From assembly GCA_905147135.1 (NCBI GenBank), contig LR990054.1, positions 14,483,001 to 14,547,000 of the forward strand: a stretch of 64,000 nt of DNA. Direction: 5' to 3'. A program made the position numbers and the translations under genes. Below the pieces are notes generated by a model. The model was not told the DNA's origin. It made no database searches and saw nothing but the letters and a program-made list of their open reading frames with translations. Source of the DNA: Blastobasis lacticolella. Taxonomy: Eukaryota > Arthropoda > Insecta > Lepidoptera > Blastobasidae. Below are positions 56,140-64,000 of the stretch, in pieces (position 1 is the first letter of the stretch; each line of letters begins with the position of its first letter).

Positions 56140-56900
56140 GGACAGTAGAAAATTCTTACAGTAAGACAATATAGTACAAAGGCGGTCTTATCGCTAAAAT
56201 CGATCTCTCACGACAACCATTTTTACGGACATCGTAGAAGGATCTTAGAGAAAGCAGGCATGTAATGTACAGAGAGTTAACTTAAACACTATCTACATTA
56301 AATGACGAACAAAACGACAACGAACTTCAACATATGATAAAAAACATTTGACAAGCGATTTCCCGCCAATTTTTTTTAATCAATGACTGAGTTTCTTGTG
56401 TTTAAAAAAAGATAATATTCGAAATTCGAACATTTATGAGCAGCCAGGAGCACAAAACTTTCAGTGTGCTCAATGTAGCTTACATTATGCGATGGTACTT
56501 TACAGCGGCTCAGTATGTGGTAAACTTGTAAGACGTTCCGGCTTAGTAAATAGTTCGACGATAGTTTGAACCTGTGAAATCTCGTATTAATTTAACTAAC
56601 AATCCTTGTTAAGTTTAGTGGAAGTTTGAATAGATTGGATTAATTGTTAATAATAACATAGCATAATAAATTACGGCGCGATAGTGTGATTCTTGTGGTT
56701 TTATAGTAATATTTGAAAGAACGTTTCTCGCCCGTTCGGTTCAAATGGGGAATGAGCTCCACGCCACTGTACTGGAATCGTATCGTATCATAATCGTAAT
56801 GTAGCTTCCTATTAGTTGAAGGTTTTGTGTTTATTCATTACAAATAAAAATATAAATATTTTCTCTTTATAATATTAGAATAGAAGTATAGATGAACAAT
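56140..56900. other. intergenic DNA with a short repeat tail
   Basis: The phrase tattcattacaaataaaaat and ctttataatattagaat (56830-56890) recurs at 24275-24325 and 43730-43795 and is a repeat terminus. Nothing else was recognised. Confidence 0.4.
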
Positions 56901-56905
56901 GCAAA

Positions 56906-57120
56906 GTGAGGGAAAACATCATGATGAAACCTTCACACTCAGTCGACTGAATGTGTAACCATGACCCAATCTGGTCAGGTTCCCCTGTTGACAGGTTCAC
57001 GGAGGTCAGATGGCAGTCGTGCCACTGTAATTATCTGATCTGTACAATCCTGGATCATGGTCAAGGCCGACCCCGTTCGCGCGCGAAAGCACAACCGAGG
57101 CATTACCGCCAAGATGACCA
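56906..57120 (+). mobile_element. SINE family A, 5' truncated
   Basis: Starts at gtgagggaaaacatcatgat and runs to ggcattaccgccaagatgac. It lacks the tRNA-like head. Confidence 0.82.
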
Positions 57121-57129
57121 ACAGGAATT

Positions 57130-58335
57130 TTTATTTAAACTAGAATAAAATAGGAACAGATGGAAAGTTCAGGCATCCAAATCATTCTAAATATATTTTG
57201 AACTCCATTCCTCTTGTGTGGCCTAAACCGGTGACGACGTAAATTCCATTAAATTATGCAGATAGTGTGGTTAGAGAGAGCCAGAGCGAGAATATACGAT
57301 CACGTACATAAGACAGAGATAGACTATGCGCAGACACTTAATTGGGTCATTCGCGTTAAGTATTTTAATATACATAAACATATAGAAAAATTAAACAGTA
57401 TTCCATGACCTTACTAATAAGAAGAGGTCAAAGTGTGACGCGTCAGTTCAGTGAAACGAGTTATCAAACTAGTGATAAAGGGGAATTCTACAATAGAATA
57501 AACATATGATGTAAGTTGTGCATTAATTGAAGAACAATATTTAATAAGAACTTCTGGTGACACCAAATTGTGATTACTTCTAACCAGGTGGACAGGATCG
57601 GTATTTTGATGAACGATGTCTTACAAACGTAAATTTTTACTGCACACATAGTTATACTTCTCAGTACCGTAATAAACTGACTTGACTTTTCAAACATTCT
57701 ATCCGTTTGATTAATCCGTTATTGTTGTTTTCATTTTGATACTGGGTAATTAAACATGTCTTCCCATTTTATCGACATTATCAAAGTTTTACCTTCCAAT
57801 CTCTTTTTAGAACACACGTAAATTCAACCATTTACTTATTTAAAACAATCAGCACTTTTGAAATAAATTAAATATCTGTATATATTTTATTCGAGGCTTA
57901 ACTAATACAGCAATTAGTAGATAGTAGAATTAGTACAGATATAGACACGCTTACAATAGGTACTTTAATAAAACGTTATATAAATAGCAACTTGAAAGGA
58001 TTATAAAAGAGGAAATGTCTTGAAGCCTCTTCGTAAAGCATTGGAAGCCAACAATGTGCTGAGGAATGGGCTTATTGCTCTCAGGAATTCCAACTGACGG
58101 AATCCAATAAGATGAGATCGAGTTAAAGCGTTATATTAGTTATTACTATGATATCCTTATTTTGTCCTTGTTCGAATATTGAGTAAGTTGGAAATCGTTA
58201 CTCATTTTCGTTTGGTGAAACAGTAACACAACATTTTTGGTAAAAATCTTGTTTTACTTTTAAATATATCTTCTAATTACGTACTTTTTACAAAAATATT
58301 TGATTTTATTTAGGTATTTTATTTATTACGGGTTC
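57130..58335. other. intergenic AT-rich DNA, nothing recognised
   Basis: No supported gene or repeat. Confidence 0.45.
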
Positions 58336-58340
58336 TAAGA

Positions 58341-58696
58341 ACGTCGGCAGCTGGGCGGTTGAGTATGCAACTCGTAAGCGAGAGGTACCGGGTTCGAATC
58401 CCGCTGCGGCCATGTACCAATGACTCTTTTCTGAGTTATGTACATTAGTTGAATACTAACCGATGCTCTTACGGTGAGGGAAAATATCGTGATGAAACCT
58501 GCAAATTCAGGCAACTGAATTTGTAACCATGATCCAATCTGGTCAGATTCCCCTGGTAGCGGGGTCACGGAGGTCAGATGGTAGTCGCTTCACTGTCATT
58601 ACCTGATCGCCAAGAACATGGATCATGGTCAAGGCGGACCCCGGGCCCTCGTTGTAGAAAACACAACTGGGACACGCAAAGATTTTTTTTTTTTTA
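58341..58696 (+). mobile_element. SINE family A, nearly complete, T-rich end
   Basis: Head cagctgggcggttgagtatg and B-box gggttcgaatcccgctg, full body, and tail gggccctcgttgtagaaaac and acaactggg. The end passes into a T14 run instead of (GAT)n. Confidence 0.88.
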
Positions 58697-59063
58697 ATTA
58701 AGTCAGCTTGTAAATCCCGTAGGCTGCACAGAACATATTTTAAGAACAAAATGGTGGGCGAGAGGTTATTTATAAAACAAATTGAATTCAAGCGGCCTTG
58801 TCATTCACGGAACTCATCTATTTATAATTTTAATTTGTAAAGTAACGTTTGTAGGTATTTTTAGGAGGTACTTACTTTTAATAGGGAATCGAGGACATGA
58901 TCCAATATTACGGCTGATTTTGACGTTAGACGATTATGTCACAACCCTAGAGGCCGGTTAGAATTATGAAGATGGCGCGTTTTCAGTGTAGCCGAAATAG
59001 AGTGCAGTTATTGTTAAAAGTATACCTACGGAATAACTTTTACCCACTCATCAACAGCTCCCA

Positions 59064-59260
59064 TAGTGTTTCCTTTGGACTATGATCATGGATCGTTCAA
59101 GAGACATGAGATCGTTCAAGAGGTATATTAGAGGTCTCTTAAAGGCTGGGCAACGCATTGGTAGCACCACTGGTGTTGAAGATGTTCATAGGCAGCGGTG
59201 ACCACTTTCCATCAGGTGGCCCGGCCCGCATGCCTGTTTGTCTGCCGTACTACAAAAAAA
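59064..59260 (+). mobile_element. Jockey/CR1-group LINE 3' fragment
   Basis: gtgtttcctttggactatga, gatcgttcaagaggtatatt and tttccatcaggtggcccg match the 3' end at 46595-46760. The gatcgttcaag phrase is locally duplicated (59092 and 59111). Confidence 0.8.
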
Positions 59261-59544
59261 AGCTTTTTAATATTACTATTGTATAATTATACAACATAGG
59301 TACCTACACAAAGACCAAATTGCTCCACTTCTACGGTCTTGAGAAACCATTCGCTTCTGCCATATTTGTCAACTTACGCTTAGGGCGCTTAGGATACTCT
59401 CGACCTGAAACTATATAGGCTATTGGGGTAAAAGACTATTTGGTGCAAGCGCCATTTTCTTTTAATTTTACAACTTTGTACACACGCCTTGTAACTGACG
59501 ACTGTGGCGTGGTGACTTAGGCGTTCACCGCTTGTTGATGTATT

Positions 59545-59655
59545 TTTTAATAGTAAGACGGATCTTTTGAGTCAAAAACATGAGTCGCCTTGTTACACAC
59601 CCACGAGTGTAAGGGTTTAGTGCTATTTAACATTGCCGGACACCACACGGACAAG
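59545..59655 (+). repeat. family C fragment
   Basis: Contains cacacccacgagtgtaaggg and gccggacaccacacgg. Confidence 0.7.
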
Positions 59656-59786
59656 GCTCAATATTTATATTTACCGCTGTTTGAGACAGATTGATATATA
59701 GGATTGAGGTAGGTACTTATTCACTCCTTGCATGTGGATTATCTGTTTCGACATTGCAATATATTCCATTCATGATTTCGATCCTA

Positions 59787-59860
59787 CTAATACTATAAAT
59801 ACGAAATTGTACGTTGTATGAATGTATGAATGTTTGTACTCCTTAGCATCAGAATAATAT
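59787..59860 (+). mobile_element. Helitron-like 5' terminus
   Basis: tcctactaatactataaata followed by atgaatgtatgaatgtttgt matches the TCCTACTAATATTATAAAT-type start of common lepidopteran Helitron-like repeats. No 3' end could be paired with it. Confidence 0.5.
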
Positions 59861-60254
59861 AAGTTCATTTAACAAATCTGGTTCCCACGGAAACGCGCTA
59901 TAGCGCCACTATAGTGGCAAATTAATAAACTAAAAACAATAAGTAATTAATCATAACATAACACAATGCATCTATGCGATGAAATAGATAAAAAACACAA
60001 TTTAGTCCCAAATCAGTCCTTTCTATCTCGGCCCTCATGAATCCCGTCGTATCACAACCGTTGATAATGTCGACTAAATGGAAAGACAATGTTTATTTAC
60101 CTAGTACCTAAATCAAAACAACAATAACGGATTAATCAAACGGATGTTTCTGATAATGACTTTAGAAAGTCAAGCCAGTTCATTATGTACTATCCCGAGC
60201 ACTTACCCGTTCAATAACATTATTTCAATTCTAATTTATCCGACTGTAATTTTT

Positions 60255-60510
60255 TTTATATTATACGGCAGACAAACAGGTAAGCGGGCGGGCTAACCTG
60301 ACGGAAAGTGGTCACCGCCGCCTGTGGACATCAGCAACACCAGTGGTGCTACTAACGCGTTGCCCACCTCTGAAGGGACCTCTAATATATATGCCATTGT
60401 ATACTTACTATTTATATTGATTGTATATTGACATTCATAAGTGCTGTAAAACCCAAAATGAATAAAAATATTTGATTTGATTTGATACCTCTTGAACGAT
60501 CCCATAAAAC
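60255..60510 (-). mobile_element. Jockey/CR1-group LINE 3' fragment split by a small retroposon
   Basis: The UTR and coding end (gtggtcaccgccgcctgtgg, ttgcccacctctgaagggac, ctctaatata) are interrupted at 60396 and resume at about 60487 with tacctcttgaacgatcccat. The uninterrupted order is seen at 46700-46730. Confidence 0.78.
60396..60487 (+). mobile_element. tiny retroposed insert with (TTTGA)n end
   Basis: About 90 bases end in caaaatgaataaaaatattt and gatttgatttga, the shape of a 5'-truncated retroposon with a simple tail. Confidence 0.6.
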
Positions 60511-60586
60511 CAGTCTGATCTGTATTACGTATTCCACACTATTCATGCATTTTGGCGTCCTTGACAATATCCTTATTGTACTTATG

Positions 60587-60685
60587 TATGATCCAGTACT
60601 TGGCAGGTCAGGTAATTACGATAGGTGCCTGCCGTCTGACCTCCGTAGCCCTGTTAACAGGAGAACCTGACCAGATAAGATCGTT
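60587..60685 (-). mobile_element. SINE family A fragment
   Basis: gtatgatccagtacttggca, caggtaattac, ctgacctccgtagccctgtt and gaacctgaccagat are the middle of the SINE in minus orientation. Confidence 0.7.
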
Positions 60686-60869
60686 CTGAGTGTGCAAGTT
60701 TACTATTAATCAAAATCAATTTGGCCTAAGCCAATTAAGTTTTCAGGACAAATTATAAGTTAATCATGACACGTTTAGGTTCAAGTAGTTTGGCCTGATC
60801 CCATGATTGGTCGATAACTTATAAATACAGCTTACACCTTTTTCCTGCGGAAATGCGGAATTGACCTCC

Positions 60870-61095
60870 TGAGTGTTCACGTCAGTCACGTTCAGTCTGT
60901 CACGCAGAGATCCCGGGTTTGATTCCCGCCTGGGCAGAGGTTGAAATAATTACTTTTAATTTCTGTTACGGGTTGGGTTTTGTATGTATAATAAGTGTGT
61001 ATTTGAAAATATATAAGTACTTTACTAGTTCTCTGGCATCCATATTAGAAGCATTGCTTATTTTGGGCTTAGATGGAGCTGTGTGAGTTGTTAAT
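60870..61095 (+). mobile_element. SINE family B, diverged
   Basis: cctgagtgttcacgtcagtc, gggtttgattcccgcctggg, gtatgtataataagtgtgta and a tail gcttattttgggcttagatg match the family in order. Confidence 0.75.
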
Positions 61096-61489
61096 TATTT
61101 TATTAATTATTTATAAGGATATTTATTAATTATTTATTCCTTTACCTTTGTCTCACGGTAAGGATAGCAAGCAGCTACGAATCACGACCACTACTACGCT
61201 CTATACAAACTCAACCCCATATTTAGGCCTCACAAACACAATGTAGTTGTATATAATCGTCATAAATTGGACCAGTCCACCGCAGCATCTGCAGGCGTGG
61301 CAAGGACTGCGGCCCTGCACCGGCCGTGTCCGCAATTCTCCAAACCGCAACGCCACCGCACACACTCTGCATGTGTTGCATTGCTAATACGGGAGAGACA
61401 GTACAGAAAAGCCGTTCACGAAACGCTCGGCGTATGGTCGGCGTTCTGCGATCGGTGTTTTAAAATCGTATAAGATACCATATAAAATA

Positions 61490-61595
61490 TCGTGTCAGTT
61501 TTTACAGGGTCGACAACGCGTGGGTGACTGGTATTGCAAACGTCCATAGGCTGCGGTGACTGCCTAAGCTTGTTTACCACCTTATTGGTATAAAA
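61490..61595 (+). mobile_element. LINE 3' UTR fragment
   Basis: agggtcgacaacgcgtgggt, acgtccataggctgcggtga and ttattggtataaaaac correspond to 9042-9152 of the dead LINE. Confidence 0.75.
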
Positions 61596-61789
61596 ACAAA
61601 TCGGTTGTAAGTAATGCCTCCCACCAACCATCATGCGGCTTGTCAACTGGAATGACGAAAATGTATAAATTAATTAATGAAATACTGTTATTGTCTTAGG
61701 GCACCACATCATAAGCTCACAATACAAAATACACATATAATTACAGACAGTAAAAAATACACAATAACAAAAAAAAACGCAAAACAACC

Positions 61790-61890
61790 CAGATAGCATC
61801 GGAACTGCTGTAGTGGTATCCCGGTATATCTCAGCGTATGCCACGGCCTGAGCCGCGGCGCTAGTCTCCCGGGCTTGATTCCGCCCATTT
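61790..61890 (+). mobile_element. possible third tRNA-like SINE head
   Basis: ctcagcgtatgccacggcct, gagccgcggcgctagtctcc and cgggcttgattccgcc give a B-box-like element, but no body or tail is visible. Confidence 0.35.
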
Positions 61891-62585
61891 TACAACACAC
61901 ACTGTCAGTTTTGTTATACCATTTGTCAAGTCACTTGTCAAGCGGCATGAATGTGAGTGGCCACAATAAGACTTTGTCAAACCTAAAGAAACGGTGTGGA
62001 AAGCGGTAAGCAATTCAGGCGGACAGTAATAGCTTAGGCGGTGAGTGGTCCGGGTGGTCTAGATCTGCCGCTAAGCAACAACGCTCATAGTTTGTATGTT
62101 CATATTGCCGAAAATAATGTTGTAAAAATGCCAACGTAAATTAAATCGGTGATAAACTCAATAATCACAAATTCTACAAACCAAATATTTTCAACAATTT
62201 GACAAATTATACGTGCCAAATCATAACACTAAAATCTTGCATGGGATGTCAGTAAAAACGGCAAAAAACAATCACAACGGCTAGTGCGGCTTCGTAGAGC
62301 GTGGTCCCTCTCGCACGTGTTAGATATTAAAATTATTTTTATGTTTATTTGATGGTTTATCTAATAGAATATAGTTTGTAATACGTATAGTTATTAATAT
62401 TCTGTGCAGTTTTCAATGTTTCCGAACGAATGTTCGTTCTTTATTTCAGAACGAATCTCTTTAACAGATTAAGTACTAATTAACTGAAAGATATATTTGT
62501 AATTGTAAAATAAATCCTATAATGATTAACAATAGTTTTAAGAACTATTTCGATGTCTTTGGTTAAGTATTTTGACACAATAACT

Positions 62586-62987
62586 TTATATTTAACTGGC
62601 AGTGTATAACGTCTTATGATTGGTTGAAATATGTACCGGCTTCCGATTTCCGGCTAATCGTTGGGTATATAAACCTAGTTGAATCAGTCGAAAGGCCCTT
62701 TTTTTTTTTTTTTGCTTCAGGCCAACCACAGAGTTAAGTATAAACTTGTATTGTATTACTTTGGTGCCTATTGCTGATTTCTAAATGATTTATTTGTGTA
62801 ATCCTCAGGCGATATAGCCCCTATACTTCATTTTGCTATGTTTTATTATGTTTAGAACATATTAGCATATTTCCCATGTTAATTTGTTAGCTATGACTGC
62901 TATCCTATATAAATAACTTATCTGATCTGATCTCGGTGTTTGAATGTGAATATCCGTTCCTGAATAAATAAGAAGTTATATTTAACT
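62586..62987. mobile_element. 378-bp insertion flanked by 12-bp direct repeats
   Basis: TTATATTTAACT occurs exactly at 62586-62597 and 62976-62987. The enclosed sequence has a tatataaa (62668), a TCAGT, a T15 run and gaataaataag at its right end. It may be a solo LTR or a retroposed sequence. It does not match anything else in the window. Confidence 0.5.
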
Positions 62988-63194
62988 AATGTGCCCTATT
63001 TATCATTTCATTCAACTTTCTAACCTTAGATACTAGGCTAACCTAACTCATATCCCCTAAATACTTAAATTCACACATTAGATCGGTACACTGTCTACAT
63101 CTATTTTTCTAACACACGCGTGAGTTAATACGAAGCTGAAACTAGCCCATCCCCGATAATTTTCTTTTTTATTGCCTAGTGAGCTATAACTAGT

Positions 63195-63302
63195 GTCATG
63201 TAAGAAGAGACTTGGCGGGTCACGTGGTGCGACTTGCGCAGTAGGCGATTACCTGCGCGAAATCCCCTCTACTGCCATTTGACAAGTCTCTTCTTTCATG
63301 AC
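63195..63302. repeat. 108-bp element with 20-bp inverted ends
   Basis: gtcatgtaagaagagacttg and caagtctcttctttcatgac are inverted complements with one mismatch. The centre holds a smaller hairpin, gcgcagtagg / cctgcgc. Confidence 0.75.
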
Positions 63303-63870
63303 GCGGATTATACACGGACAGACGGTCCACCTGATGGAAAGTGGCTCCTGTCGTCCAGGACATCTGCAAATATTTATATTCGTTTCAACTATAACACTGT
63401 GTGGGAGAAGTAGCTGTCTCGTCCTAAAAAGTTGTCCCGAGGGTGTTTCATACTGCAGAGTGGCCTGTACATTCGTGCACTTTCGAAACTTAAATTTCCA
63501 TTAGATGGCGAGCCGTGGGATGGGGCTTTAAACACGAAAGGCCATTTATTCCCCTAAAACGATAGTTGGTCCGGAAAGGGCAAACCAAAGGTCTTATTGC
63601 TTTGAAAATAATCAAGAAAATAACGTGGGTATATGTAAATATGCTGATGGAATATAGTGAATAAATGGCCAGTTTTCGAATTTTAAGGGTACTACAGTGG
63701 CTACTGAAGTCAATGGGATAAAAAATAGTTCAAGCATGACATTACATAGAAGTAAGGCAATGTTTCCGAGTACCAAAATAATCATCTTGGCCTTGATGTC
63801 CTGGATATGCTATTGTGCCTGAGTATTTAACTGATATACATAACATAGCAAAAGGTCTTTAGTTCATGGT

Positions 63871-64000
63871 TAAGAGAGGTAGAGCCTAGCGGGGTATCCC
63901 GTTCGAATTGGAGCCGCCCGACTGGGGAAGTACCTCCACCTTACAGCATACCGCAGCTAAACAATACTCTTTTAAATAGTGTTGCGTTTCTGCCGGTGAG
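63871..64000 (+). mobile_element. retroposon family D, cut by the window end
   Basis: agaggtagagcctagcgggg, gaattggagccgcccgactg and ttgcgtttctgccggtgag match 34709-34820 closely. Its 3' half lies outside the window. Confidence 0.8.

Overview
The window reads as AT-rich nuclear DNA of an insect, most likely a lepidopteran (moth or butterfly). Genes are small and carry introns. Promoters pair a TATA box with a TCAGT initiator. Most of the sequence is transposable-element debris of types typical of Lepidoptera: two tRNA-headed SINE families, Jockey/CR1-like and RTE-like LINE fragments, Helitron-type ends, mariner remnants and MITEs. This assignment is inference from gene structure and repeat types; no database search was possible.

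Only three intact genes can be supported, all on the minus strand. Two are paralogues, at 10454-11756 and 20455-23489. Each has a short exon encoding a signal peptide, one long exon encoding a Gly/Ser/Asp/Arg/His-rich repeat protein, and a non-coding 3' exon. Promoter spacing, 5' leader length, intron phase and 3' intron all match. A third family copy at 28648-29033 is a pseudogene that keeps its promoter but has lost the intron and parts of both coding exons. The third gene (48389-49527) encodes an unrelated secreted protein of 140 residues.

Layout: 1-2.3 kb has no recognisable features. 2.3-13.7 kb is bracketed by an inverted pair of 1.2-kb repeats that enclose a dead LINE (6.2-9.15 kb) and repeat-protein gene 1. 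13.7-20.4 kb holds LINE and SINE fragments, a TA microsatellite and a GC-rich inverted structure. 20.4-23.5 kb is gene 2. 23.8-28.6 kb holds SINE clusters, a second copy of a 14-kb repeat and a 30-bp minisatellite. 28.6-29.1 kb is the pseudogene. 29-48 kb is LINE/SINE debris separated by unannotated AT-rich DNA. 48.3-49.6 kb is the small secreted gene. 49.6-64 kb holds AT-rich spacers, Helitron-like sequence, a mariner transposase remnant beside a 187-bp hairpin MITE, and more SINE and LINE copies. The window ends inside a retroposon.

The clearest biological story is the three-member secreted low-complexity protein family. Its function (silk or adhesive, cuticle, eggshell, or immune peptide) cannot be read from the sequence. 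The second is the retroposon ecology, including a SINE whose 3' tail matches an RTE-like LINE and several datable nested insertions.
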